DNA from: Nocardia elegans NBRC 108235
GTDB taxonomy: Bacteria; Actinomycetota; Actinomycetes; Mycobacteriales; Mycobacteriaceae
Direction of reading: 5' to 3'
Length of the DNA stretch: 64,000 nucleotides
Assembly (NCBI RefSeq): GCF_001612845.1
Contig: NZ_BDBF01000021.1
Coordinates: 62,001-126,000, forward strand
The notes beneath the pieces are model-generated. The model had not been told where the DNA came from, ran no database searches, and was given only the letters and a program-made list of their open reading frames with translations. Each line of letters starts with the position of its first letter. Position 1 is the first letter of the stretch. The position numbers were made by a program, and so were the translations under genes. Shown here in pieces: positions 8,206 through 16,259 of the stretch.

Positions 8206-8702
8206 CAGACTTCGACGTCCTTTCGTTGACGAGGAGTTCCCACTTTGTGGTCATTAGGACTGACCATTTGCATCACAGTAGCTTTAACTGAGCGCCGCAC
8301 GCAAGGCTGGGGTCCCCCGAAGGAGCCACAGGTTCGCGGTGCACGAAACGTCGTTATTACACACTGGCAGCGATGCCTACACTGAGGTGTCCGTCACTGT
8401 GTGGGCGGGTGGTACTTGATTGAGGTTTGGTTGGATATGGCGCTTGATCCGGGTCGGCTTCCCGACCAGCGCGGGGTTTCCGAGGTCGATCGCTGCGGGC
8501 TGGTGACGGGCCGTCCTCCGGCCGCCTTCCCGAGCAGGCCGGGCACATTCCGGCCGCCGCGGCCCGACACGATAGTGGTTGCCCTCCTCATGAAGATCAT
8601 CTCATTCAACCTGGAATCAAGCCGCTGGGATGAAGGCGGCGGGGTGGGGCGGTCGAGGTTCGTTGTAGAGGGTGCGAACTCTGGGGCAGTGTGGAGCCGA
8701 TG
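8206..8702. other. Non-coding gap between the BadI-like operon promoter and the amidase 3' end
   Basis: 497 bp. The left part holds the promoter of the leftward BadI-like operon with a palindrome at 8248-8266. Near 8620-8640 there is a short GCCGC...GCGGC inverted repeat that could terminate the amidase transcript. A 125-codon rightward frame at 8401-8778 has no recognisable protein features and overlaps the amidase gene, so I read the gap as non-coding. Confidence 0.55.
8248..8266. promoter_or_regulatory. Palindrome upstream of the BadI-like operon
   Basis: TGGTCATTAGGACTGACCA: 6-bp arms TGGTCA/TGACCA around a 7-bp spacer, 43 bp upstream of the start codon at 8205. A dimeric regulator (GntR or TetR type) is a likely binder. 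It differs from the GGTCATACC sites because its spacer is longer. Confidence 0.5.
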
Positions 8703-10346
8703 TCAGTGCGCCGCTGGGACTTCGGTGGCCCGGAAAACGGTCGCCGGCTCCGCGTACCGTGTCTCGGCCAGTGAATAGATGATGTCTGAGTTGTGCCGGA
8801 CCAGCGGTAGGGATGCGGCCAGCCCGGGGAGTTCTTGCGGGGGCACGTCGTATCCGCTGCGGCGCAGGGTCTCTTCGACGAAGGTCTCCGTCTGATCCGA
8901 GGGCTGCTCCGGCGGCTCGGCGTCCTCCCACGCCCGGTTGTCTACGCCGTCTCGCAGTGGCGGCTCGGCGAGGTGCCATCGGTTCCGGCGTTGGTAGGCG
9001 TCGGCGGCACGCAGGACCAGCGACTCGTCGAAGGGCCGGCCGATCAACTGCGCCGCCAGCGGCAATCCGCCGGAATTGAAGCCGATCGGCATAGACAGGG
9101 CAGGGTTTCCCAGCGCGTTCCAGTAGGCCGTGTGATACGAAAACGCCTCGCCCGCAAACAGTGTCGCTGTGTAGTCGCCGCTCGCTTCGACAAGTGGTGC
9201 CGGTCGGGAGACGGTGGGAGTCAGGATCAGGTCCACGTTCTCGAACAGTTGCGCCACAGCGCGCTGCCCCACCTGGCGTACGCGCTGAGCCTGCACGTAG
9301 TCCGCCCCGCTGGCGAACGCCGCCAGGCCGAGGCCGAGCCGGGTGAATCCGAAGTAGTCCGCCCAGCGACTCTTGATGTCCGGTGCGTGGTACGCGCTCG
9401 CCTCGGCCAGAATGGTGATGACCGCCGCGGCGGTGACCTCCGGGTAGTAGGGCAGTGCCAGGTCGACGACCGTGGCGCCGGCCGCTTCGAGCGCGGCTAT
9501 GGTATCGGCGAACAATGGCGCGAGGGCAGGGTCGGTATCGCCCGAAAAGCGTTGGAGCGTATCCACTCCGATCGTGTAGCCGGTCAGATCGCCGTCCAGG
9601 GCGTCCGGATAGTGCGGAACATCGCGCCGATCCGTGGTCGGATCACAGTGGTGCGCCCCGGCCATGGCCGCGAGCAGCACGCCGCAGTCGTGGGCGCTGC
9701 GCGCCATCGGGCCGATGCAGTCGAGCGTGTATCCCAGGGGTACGCAACCCGACTTGGGCACCCGGCCGTAGGTCGGCTTTATTCCGGTCGTCCCGCTCAA
9801 CGCGGACGGCATCCGAACGCTCGCGCCGGTATCGGTGCCGACCGCGCCGAGGAACATTCCCGCGGCACACCCCGAGGCCGACCCGGAGCTGGAACCACCC
9901 GGCCAGCGCCGCGGATCCCAGGGATTGCGGGGAATGGGAAACTGCTTGGCCGGATCCGGGGACCCGAAGGCGAATTCCATCGTGGTGGTCTTGCCCACGA
10001 TCACCGCCCCCGCGTCGCGCAAGCGGGCGACAACGGCGGCGTCGCCGGCGCCCCACTCCCGATCCAGGACCGCACTCTGGCCCGTGGTGGGGCCGTCGGC
10101 GGTGGTGATGATGTCCTTGACCGCGATCGGAATGCCGAGCAGCGGGCGGTGCTGTCCATCCCGCCGCATCCGGTCGGCCTGCTCGGCGGCCCGAATGGCC
10201 GATTCGGCGAACCGGCTGACGAAGACGCCGAGCCCGTCGTCGTATCGGTCTGCGCGATCGACGACCATGCCGGTCAACTCGACACTGGTGAGCGCCCCGG
10301 AATCCATGGCGGACAAGGCTTCGGAAATGGTGAGGGGTTGTTCCAT
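8703..10346 (-). CDS. Amidase (amidase-signature family)
   Basis: 547 residues. The Ser-Ser-Lys triad of the amidase signature is visible: Lys77 in GIPIAVKD, the cis-Ser in PGGSSSGSASG (about 153) and the nucleophile in TDTGASVRMP (about 177). The family hydrolyses amide (sometimes ester) bonds of small acids. Residues after about 480 form an extra C-terminal tail that is unusual for the family core. It is the third gene of a leftward unit after a racemase and a PaaX-type regulator. In a cluster for cyclic acids it could release a free carboxylate from an amide precursor for CoA activation. A GGTCATACC motif lies upstream at 10525. Confidence 0.88.
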   Translation of the reverse strand: MEQPLTISEALSAMDSGALTSVELTGMVVDRADRYDDGLGVFVSRFAESAIRAAEQADRMRRDGQHRPLLGIPIAVKDIITTADGPTTGQSAVLDREWGAGDAAVVARLRDAGAVIVGKTTTMEFAFGSPDPAKQFPIPRNPWDPRRWPGGSSSGSASGCAAGMFLGAVGTDTGASVRMPSALSGTTGIKPTYGRVPKSGCVPLGYTLDCIGPMARSAHDCGVLLAAMAGAHHCDPTTDRRDVPHYPDALDGDLTGYTIGVDTLQRFSGDTDPALAPLFADTIAALEAAGATVVDLALPYYPEVTAAAVITILAEASAYHAPDIKSRWADYFGFTRLGLGLAAFASGADYVQAQRVRQVGQRAVAQLFENVDLILTPTVSRPAPLVEASGDYTATLFAGEAFSYHTAYWNALGNPALSMPIGFNSGGLPLAAQLIGRPFDESLVLRAADAYQRRNRWHLAEPPLRDGVDNRAWEDAEPPEQPSDQTETFVEETLRRSGYDVPPQELPGLAASLPLVRHNSDIIYSLAETRYAEPATVFRATEVPAAH

Positions 10347-10524
10347 GGGGAACTCCTACCGGTGTGGTCGGACTCGCGGCGTGATGCTGACCCGACAGGT
10401 CCTGCGGTTGTGCATGGGAAATGTTGTGGAGACGGACCATCGCTCGGCGCGATCGTTCCGCCGTGGGCCAGCGACGATCCGCGAGCCGTGGATCGCGTCC
10501 GTGTACCGGCCGGTGCCCACAATA

Positions 10525-10533
10525 GGTCATACC
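10525..10533. promoter_or_regulatory. GGTCATACC site upstream of the amidase gene
   Basis: The core GGTCATACC is identical to the core of the perfect operator at 471-487 and lies in flanks ATA...ATT, about 180 bp upstream of the amidase start. It may be a target of the FadR-type regulator at the left edge. The A/T arms are shorter here, so binding would be weaker. Confidence 0.4.
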
Positions 10534-10595
10534 ATTGAAGTTCTAGGACCGATTTCGGAGAACGAACTCGCTGCCGTCCGATCGCCTCCGAGATG

Positions 10596-11435
10596 TCAGT
10601 CGAATCCGGCGATGCGGCGCCAATGCGCATGTGCCGCCGGCGTCGACTCCGCGCGCAGGTCTCGCAGGCGTTTGGCGGCGGCCTGCCCTCGCCAATCCGG
10701 AAGCAGGACATCCGGTAGCCGCGGGTCCAGGTACGTCATGTGCCGCAGCGAGTCGGCGAGTTCGACGTGCGCGAACAGCAACTCGTCCGGTGATTCGTAG
10801 TCGCGGGAACCGAAACGCTCGAGTAGTTCGTCATAAGCCTGTTCGGCGGCGTCGAGATCCCAGGATCGGCGAACCAGCTCCTCTTCGGAAATCCCTGTGG
10901 CAGCGGTGGTTCCGATGAACGACACCGTATTCGCGGTGAGGCCGAGCGCGTCGATCGCTTTCGCGGCCTCGGCGGCGCGGCTGGAGTGGGGGGTCACCCA
11001 CACCCCCGGTGCCGGATTGCCGAAGCCCGCCCACCGCAGTGCCGCATACAGTTTCTTACGCGTCGAGCGGTGCGACTCCGGGATGGGGACGTTGACGATG
11101 AGCCATTGACCATCCCACTGGGTGATGTCCACGTCGGTGGAGAACACCCGGACGTCGCCCTCGCTGAAGAGGCGATGTGCCTTGTCGGTGAGGTGCCAGA
11201 GGGTTTGGCGTCCTTCACGCTGTGCGGTGATCAGCCCCGCCGACCCCGTTCGCGCGACGGCCTGCCTGCCGGCATGCGCCCCGAAACCCAGTCCGTTCAG
11301 CACATACAGCAGTGCGGCCGTCCGGACCGGCCGGCCGTAGGGTTCGACCAGCTCACCGAGGACGGTGATGAGCGCGGACCGGGCACTGCGGGCCGGCGTG
11401 GTGTCCTTGGTCGGCGTCGGATCGGCGTCGGGCAT
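10596..11435 (-). CDS. PaaX-family transcriptional regulator
   Basis: 279 residues from ATG 11435. A longer in-frame start at 11546 would overlap the preceding gene. The N-terminal winged helix (SALITVLGELVEPYGRPVRTAALLYVLNGLGF...ARTGSAGLI) and the central/C-terminal PaaX domains (WDGQWLIVNVPIPESHRSTRKKLYAALRWAGFG, then GVWVTPHSS) match the family. PaaX repressors typically respond to aryl-CoA thioesters such as phenylacetyl-CoA. It lies 91 bp downstream of the racemase gene and upstream of the amidase gene. It probably senses a CoA-thioester of this pathway, not necessarily phenylacetyl-CoA. Confidence 0.85.
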   Translation of the reverse strand: MPDADPTPTKDTTPARSARSALITVLGELVEPYGRPVRTAALLYVLNGLGFGAHAGRQAVARTGSAGLITAQREGRQTLWHLTDKAHRLFSEGDVRVFSTDVDITQWDGQWLIVNVPIPESHRSTRKKLYAALRWAGFGNPAPGVWVTPHSSRAAEAAKAIDALGLTANTVSFIGTTAATGISEEELVRRSWDLDAAEQAYDELLERFGSRDYESPDELLFAHVELADSLRHMTYLDPRLPDVLLPDWRGQAAAKRLRDLRAESTPAAHAHWRRIAGFD

Positions 11436-11526
11436 GGCTCTATCGTCTCGCAACGCGCCGGTGCACGGCCACCGTGCCCCGCGCGGGCCTGCACACGAAC
11501 CCGTCGCGCGCCGGATTGCGGCCCGG

Positions 11527-12630
11527 TCAGAGATCGTCATCGACACCCCACTCCCGGAAGACGGATTCGTTGTCCTGGCCGGGGATCCGCAGCGCGATAT
11601 AGGTCGCGGCCGCGGTGGCGCTGAAGCGCGGCGCCGCCGCGGGCTGCCGCTGCCCGAAGGACTCGACCACGGTGGCGCGAGCGCGGATATGGGGATGGTC
11701 CGGGACCTCGCCCAGCGAAAGTACCGGTGTCACACAAGCATCCAGTGATTCGAAGACGTGGACCCACTCCGCGCGGGTCCGGGTGCGGAAGACCCGGGTG
11801 AAACAGTCGCTTATCTTCGGCCACGCGCTGCGGTCGTACTGTTCCGGCAGCGTCGAGGCGTCGAGGCCGAGGCCTTGGAGGAGCCGCGCGTAGAAGACCG
11901 GCTCCACAGCGCCGACCGCGAGGTGACGACCATCCGCGCATTCGTAGGCGTCGTAGAAGGGAGCGCCGCCGTCGATGATGTTGGTTCCGCGCTCGGACCA
12001 CAGATCGTTTTCCGACAGGGTCCACACCATCGACATGAGGGTGCTCACCCCGTCCACCATCGCGATATCGAGCACCTTTCCGGCGCCGGTCCGATCGCGT
12101 GAGTACAACGCGGCGAGGATGCCCTGCACCGCGAGCATCGAGCCGCCGCCCAGGTCGGCGACCAGATTGAGTGGTGCCAACGGCCGCTCACCCCGGCGGC
12201 CGATCGCGCTCAGGGCGCCGCTGAGGGCGAGGTAGTTGATGTCGTGACCGGCACAGGCCGCCAGCGGGCCGCTCTGGCCCCATCCGGTGATTCGTGCGTA
12301 GATCAGCGTGGGGTTGCGTGCGCTGCAGACCTCGGGTCCGATTCCGAGCCGCTCGGCTACCCCCGGTCGACAGCTCTCGATCAGGACATCCGCGCGGTCG
12401 ATCAACGTCAGCACCCGGGTCAGGTCGCCAGGTTGTTTGAGGTCGGCGCTGATCGAGCGGCGATTGCGCAGGATCGCGTCCTTGTCGGCCGGAACCAATT
12501 GTGTTCCGCCGCTGGGTCTTTCGACCCGAACCACGTCGGCTCCGAGGTCGGCGAGCGCCATCGCCGCGTGCGGCGACGGGCCGATTCCGGCCAGCTCCAC
12601 CACGCGAAGTCCTGTGAGCACGCGCTCCAT
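11527..12630 (-). CDS. Alpha-methylacyl-CoA racemase-like CaiB/BaiF protein
   Basis: 367 residues. The N-terminal GIGPSPHAAMALADLGADVVRVERP and the segment AGHDINYLALSGALSAIG carry the racemase His (about 129). VADLGGGSM carries the Asp (about 159) and DGGAPFYDAYEC follows. These are the residues used by mycobacterial MCR/human AMACR for 1,1-proton transfer, so racemisation of a 2-methylacyl-CoA is more likely than CoA transfer. The gene is divergent from the dehydratase/reductase-like operon at 12767 across a 136-bp promoter region. A racemase suggests substrates with a branched alpha-carbon. Confidence 0.85.
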   Translation of the reverse strand: MERVLTGLRVVELAGIGPSPHAAMALADLGADVVRVERPSGGTQLVPADKDAILRNRRSISADLKQPGDLTRVLTLIDRADVLIESCRPGVAERLGIGPEVCSARNPTLIYARITGWGQSGPLAACAGHDINYLALSGALSAIGRRGERPLAPLNLVADLGGGSMLAVQGILAALYSRDRTGAGKVLDIAMVDGVSTLMSMVWTLSENDLWSERGTNIIDGGAPFYDAYECADGRHLAVGAVEPVFYARLLQGLGLDASTLPEQYDRSAWPKISDCFTRVFRTRTRAEWVHVFESLDACVTPVLSLGEVPDHPHIRARATVVESFGQRQPAAAPRFSATAAATYIALRIPGQDNESVFREWGVDDDL

Positions 12631-12670
12631 CGGAATCCTCCTGAAACTCTTCCAACATTTGACAGTTGTG

Positions 12671-12683
12671 GATAGTATCTATC
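12671..12683. promoter_or_regulatory. Operator-like palindrome in the divergent racemase/dehydratase promoter
   Basis: GATAGTATCTATC (arms GATAG/CTATC) sits 6 bp after a -35-like TTGACA (12659-12664) that reads towards the 12767 operon. A repressor bound here would block RNA polymerase. The surrounding 12645-12705 is A/T-rich in contrast to the coding DNA. Confidence 0.5.
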
Positions 12684-12766
12684 AAATAACGTATCATCTG
12701 AATCAGGCTCTGCGGCGGCGTTCGAGCGCCCGCGGCGCGGCCGTCCTCGACGCCGAAGGACTGAAT

Positions 12767-13939
12767 ATGCGCGAACTGGATCCGACGATCATGTCGGCAC
12801 TACGCACGGTGGCCGGCGATCCGGCGACATACGCCCGGATGTGGAAAGCGAAAAGCGGAGGGCGCGCGATCGCGTCGTTCCCGATGAACTTTCCCGCCGA
12901 ACTCGTGCACGCGGCCGGCGCGCTGCCGGTGATCGTGCAGGACGATCCCACCCCGATCACGGAAGGGCGCAGCCTGCTCGCCGAGTTCTACTGCGGCTAC
13001 ACCCGCAGTGTCGTCGACCAGGTCGCACTCGGCCGGCTGGATGTGTTCGACGCCTTCGTCGCCGCCGATCACTGTGTGCAGCTGCTCGGCGCGGTCGATG
13101 TGATCCGCTGGGCACGTCCGGACAAGCCGGTGAATTTCGCGCAGTTCACCAGTGCGATGGACGACGCGTGGACCAAGCCGCGGGTGGAAGGGCGCATCGA
13201 GGAACTGCAGCGTGAGATCGAACAGGTGCAGGGCACCACGGTGACAATGCGGGCACTGTCGGCGAGTATCGGGCTGTTCAACCAGAATCGGCGGATGCTG
13301 CGTACGTTCTACGATCTGCGCCGCTCGGGTCGTGCGCGGATCACCGCCGGCGAGATGCAGCTGCTGGTCAAGTCCAGCATGGTGATGGATGTCGAGGAGC
13401 ACACCGCGTTGCTCGAACGGCTACTCGCGCAGCTGGATCCGGTCGCGCAGCCACCTGCCGATCTGGTACGGCTGCATCTGTCGGGACACTTCTGTCACGC
13501 CCCGCGCGTCGAAATTCTGGATGTGATCGAGGAATCCGGTGCGATCGTCGTGGACGACGATCTCTACACCGGCTTCCGCTACATCTCGACCGATGTGCCC
13601 GAGAGGGGTGATCCGCTCGCGGCGTTGTCGCAGTGGTACCTCGATCGCAATCGCGTCGCGCCCTGCCCGACCCGGGTCACCACCGACGTCGACTGGGACA
13701 CCTACCTGATCGATTCGCTCGAGCGCAGCGGCAGCGATGGTGTGGTGGTGCTGATGGCGAAATTCTGCGAACCGCACATGCTGTACTACCCCGAACTGCG
13801 CAAGGCACTCGAGGCCCGCGGGATTCCGTCGCTGCTGCTCGAAACCGAACACGAAGGCAATCCGGTGGAAACGCTGCGCACCCGCGTCGAGACCTTCGTC
13901 GAGCGCATCCGTCGGCAACCCGCACTCGCGCGGTCCTGA
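12767..13939 (+). CDS. 2-hydroxyacyl-CoA dehydratase / benzoyl-CoA reductase subunit, BcrC/HgdB-like
   Basis: 390 residues from ATG 12767 with GAAGGA upstream; the frame is open further left but overlaps the divergent promoter and gene. The HGD-D (2-hydroxyglutaryl-CoA dehydratase D) family layout is clear. ERGR-like AEFYCGYTRS (Cys76) and AADHCVQL (Cys103) are followed by MAKFCEPHMLYYPELRKALEARGIPSLLLE (329-359, Cys334) and RTRVETFVERI. The three cysteines are those that ligate a [4Fe-4S] cluster in HgdB/BcrC. The family performs ATP-driven ketyl-radical chemistry on acyl-CoA and is normally found in strict anaerobes. Together with the next two genes it forms a complete system. Dehydratase versus ring reductase cannot be decided from this subunit alone. 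Confidence 0.85.
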   Translation: MRELDPTIMSALRTVAGDPATYARMWKAKSGGRAIASFPMNFPAELVHAAGALPVIVQDDPTPITEGRSLLAEFYCGYTRSVVDQVALGRLDVFDAFVAADHCVQLLGAVDVIRWARPDKPVNFAQFTSAMDDAWTKPRVEGRIEELQREIEQVQGTTVTMRALSASIGLFNQNRRMLRTFYDLRRSGRARITAGEMQLLVKSSMVMDVEEHTALLERLLAQLDPVAQPPADLVRLHLSGHFCHAPRVEILDVIEESGAIVVDDDLYTGFRYISTDVPERGDPLAALSQWYLDRNRVAPCPTRVTTDVDWDTYLIDSLERSGSDGVVVLMAKFCEPHMLYYPELRKALEARGIPSLLLETEHEGNPVETLRTRVETFVERIRRQPALARS

Positions 13940-13967
13940 ATCCTCCTATCGCACAAAGGAGTTCGCC

Positions 13968-15308
13968 ATGGCGACCCAGCAAACGAGCCTCCAGAAGGCC
14001 AACCGGCTCACCAGCACCCGCGCGGGCGGGCGCATGGTGGCCGACTACTGGGAAAATATCTTCACCGCGAAGGAACGTGGAAAACACGTCGTCTGGTACA
14101 ACGGCGCCGCGATGAACCCACTGTTCCAAGCGGCGGGACTGGAATGGTGTCACGGTGAGGCGTTCGCCGCCCGCTTGGCGGCCCAGCATCTGGAAGGGCC
14201 CGCGCAGGCGGCAGGCGCGGAGTACGGCTATATCGGTGAGCTCTGCTCCTATGCCAGAACGCATCTCGGCTGCGCCGTACTGACCCATCAGACCGTCAGC
14301 GGCCAATCGACCGGTGTGGTCGGCATGGTCGACCAGCAAGAACTGGCCGCCAAATTGCCGGCCCCGGACTTCTTCGTCAACGGCTACGCCGGATGTAGCA
14401 CGGGCCAGCAGTGGGATGCGATGACCTACCGGGTCTTCGACCGCAAACTGCCGCTGTTCAACGTCTCGATGCCGATGCTGTGGGGCAACAAGCCCGACGC
14501 CGGGTATATGCGGGGCGAGGAATGGACCGAGGTGAGCCGGTACGTCGAGAGGCAGCTGCGCGAGTTGATCGACTTCCTGGAACACCAGACCGGGCGGCCG
14601 TTCGACTGGGATGCGTTGAGCGAGAGCATGTTCTACATCAAGCGCGCCTCCGAACTGCGCCTCGAGGGCATGGAATTGTGCAGGCAGGCGCCGACCCCGG
14701 CGACCTACTGGGATTGGGTGGCCAGTATCGCGCCGATCAACTTCCTTCCGGGCAATCAGGCCCTGGTCGACTATTTCGCCGGGGTGAAGGCCGAAATCGA
14801 GCAGCGTCTCGCCGACGGCGTAAGCGCGCTGCACAACGAGCGTTACCGGGTGTATTTCGACGGCATCATGAACTGGAACAAACTCGGCTTTCTCACCCGC
14901 AAGTTCGCCGAGTACGACGTGGCCGTGGTCGCGGGTCGCTACACCCATGAATCCTTCTGGCAGGAACCACAACTAATCGATGTCGACAATCCGTTGCTCG
15001 GTATGGCGCAGCATTATCTGCTGTGCCCGCTGAACCACGGGTTGAAGAATTTGCAGGAGCTGTTGCTGCGCCGCCTGGACGAATACGCCATCGACGGCAT
15101 CGCGTTCCATTCGACACGCACCTGCCGGGCAATGACGAATCCGCAGACAATGCTGGCCCGGACCGCGGAACGTGAGCGTGGAGTCAAATCGTTCTTCTTC
15201 GAAGGCGACGTCGCCGACGCGTCGTTCTACAACGACGAGCTTTTCGACAGCCGCCTCGGGGCCATGCTGGAAGCCATCGACGTCCAGCGCATGAAGTCAG
15301 TGGTGTAG
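13968..15308 (+). CDS. 2-hydroxyacyl-CoA dehydratase / benzoyl-CoA reductase subunit, BcrB-like
   Basis: 446 residues with AAAGGAG before the ATG. The length and order of motifs follow class I benzoyl-CoA reductase BcrB/BadE: NRLTSTRAGGRMVADYW, IGELCSYARTHLG (Cys93), FFVNGYAGCSTGQQW (Cys143), RYRVYFDGIMNW, and AFHSTRTCRAMTNPQ (Cys386), then FFEGDVAD and RLGAMLEAID. All three cluster-ligating cysteines are retained, so the protein looks functional. In BCR the BcrB/BcrC heterodimer binds acyl-CoA and receives two low-potential electrons. It starts 28 bp after the preceding subunit and 3 bp before the activase gene, so all three are co-transcribed. Confidence 0.85.
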   Translation: MATQQTSLQKANRLTSTRAGGRMVADYWENIFTAKERGKHVVWYNGAAMNPLFQAAGLEWCHGEAFAARLAAQHLEGPAQAAGAEYGYIGELCSYARTHLGCAVLTHQTVSGQSTGVVGMVDQQELAAKLPAPDFFVNGYAGCSTGQQWDAMTYRVFDRKLPLFNVSMPMLWGNKPDAGYMRGEEWTEVSRYVERQLRELIDFLEHQTGRPFDWDALSESMFYIKRASELRLEGMELCRQAPTPATYWDWVASIAPINFLPGNQALVDYFAGVKAEIEQRLADGVSALHNERYRVYFDGIMNWNKLGFLTRKFAEYDVAVVAGRYTHESFWQEPQLIDVDNPLLGMAQHYLLCPLNHGLKNLQELLLRRLDEYAIDGIAFHSTRTCRAMTNPQTMLARTAERERGVKSFFFEGDVADASFYNDELFDSRLGAMLEAIDVQRMKSVV

Positions 15309-15311
15309 GCG

Positions 15312-16259
15312 ATGATCGGCACCTGGTTCGTCATGGGCGTCGACCTCGGTTCGACCACCGCCAAAGCGGTCGTGGTCGATCAGGACGGCGGCCTGCGCGG
15401 CGCCGGGGTCGTGCAGATGGGTGCGGTGAGCCCCGCTGCGGTCGCGCGTGCGATCGACGGTGCGTTGCACGCCGCTGGGGTAACCACCGGCGACATCCGC
15501 CGGACGATCAGTACCGGTTATGGGCGCAAACTGGTGCCGGGCGCGGATCGCAGTTTCACCGAGATCACCTGCCATGCGCGCGGTGCCGCGGCGTTGTATC
15601 CGGGAGTGCGGCTGGTGATCGACATCGGCGGCCAGGACAGCAAGGCCATCATCGTCGACGACGACGGCTTGGTGGACCGGTTCGCGATGAACGACCGATG
15701 TGCCAGCGGAACCGGGCGCTTCTTCGATGTGCTCGCCCGGGCCCTGGAAGTCGATATCGAAGACGTGGGCGAGCTGGCACTGTCCGGTGCCGACGACCTC
15801 GAAGTCAGCAGCATGTGCGCGACTTTCGCTGAGACGGAGGTCATTTCGCTGCTGGCACAGGGTCGCGCCAGGGCCGATATCGCCGCGTCGGTGCACAAGG
15901 CGGTGGCCGCGCGCACCCTTGGTCTGGTTGCGCAGGTGGGTAAGGCGTCGCCGGTCGTGATGACCGGCGGGGTGGCGAAGAATGTCGCGGCGCTGCGCTA
16001 CGTCTCGCGGGCGTTGGACCGGCCCGTCGAACTACTTGATCAACCCCAGATCGCGGGCGCGTACGGGGCGGGGCTGCTCGCACGCGACGAATACCTCGGC
16101 TCGGCCGAAGCGGCCGCTCACCGCGACACGCTGTCCGAAAGCCAATGGGCGGCAACGACATCAGCTGCGACACCGCACTGCCTCGACTGTGACGGCACCC
16201 TCGAACACGCACCGCACACCGGGCTGATCGCGCTCGAATTGCCAAGGAGTATCCGATGA
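15312..16259 (+). CDS. ATP-dependent activase (archerase) of the dehydratase/reductase, BadF/HgdC-type
   Basis: 315 residues of the BadF/BadG/BcrA/BcrD/HgdC ATPase family (ASKHA fold). Visible are the phosphate-1 loop GVDLGSTTAKAVVV (9-22), DIGGQDSKAI (104-113), NDRCASGTGRFFD (127-139, Cys130), SSMCATFAETEVISL (166-180, Cys169) and VMTGGVAKN. Cys130 and Cys169 are the two residues that, in a homodimer, hold the intersubunit [4Fe-4S] cluster. Only one ATPase gene is present, as in 2-hydroxyacyl-CoA dehydratases; class I benzoyl-CoA reductases have two. An extra tail with a Cys pair (HCLDCDG) follows the core. It overlaps the next gene by ATGA. Confidence 0.88.
   Translation: MIGTWFVMGVDLGSTTAKAVVVDQDGGLRGAGVVQMGAVSPAAVARAIDGALHAAGVTTGDIRRTISTGYGRKLVPGADRSFTEITCHARGAAALYPGVRLVIDIGGQDSKAIIVDDDGLVDRFAMNDRCASGTGRFFDVLARALEVDIEDVGELALSGADDLEVSSMCATFAETEVISLLAQGRARADIAASVHKAVAARTLGLVAQVGKASPVVMTGGVAKNVAALRYVSRALDRPVELLDQPQIAGAYGAGLLARDEYLGSAEAAAHRDTLSESQWAATTSAATPHCLDCDGTLEHAPHTGLIALELPRSIR

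Noticed and set aside
8401..8778. A 125-codon plus-strand frame in the gap before the amidase 3' end
   Set aside because: Overlaps the amidase gene, has no ribosome site and no recognisable features.
8835..10538. A 567-codon plus-strand frame opposite the amidase
   Set aside because: The amidase signature on the minus strand is unambiguous. The plus frame has no family features.
12308..12766. N-terminal extension of the BcrC-like subunit
   Set aside because: It would run through the divergent promoter and into the racemase gene. ATG 12767 has a good ribosome site and gives the normal family length.
12767..16259. Full class I benzoyl-CoA reductase (four subunits)
   Set aside because: Only one ATPase subunit is present and no ferredoxin gene is seen, so I keep the call at the dehydratase/reductase family level.
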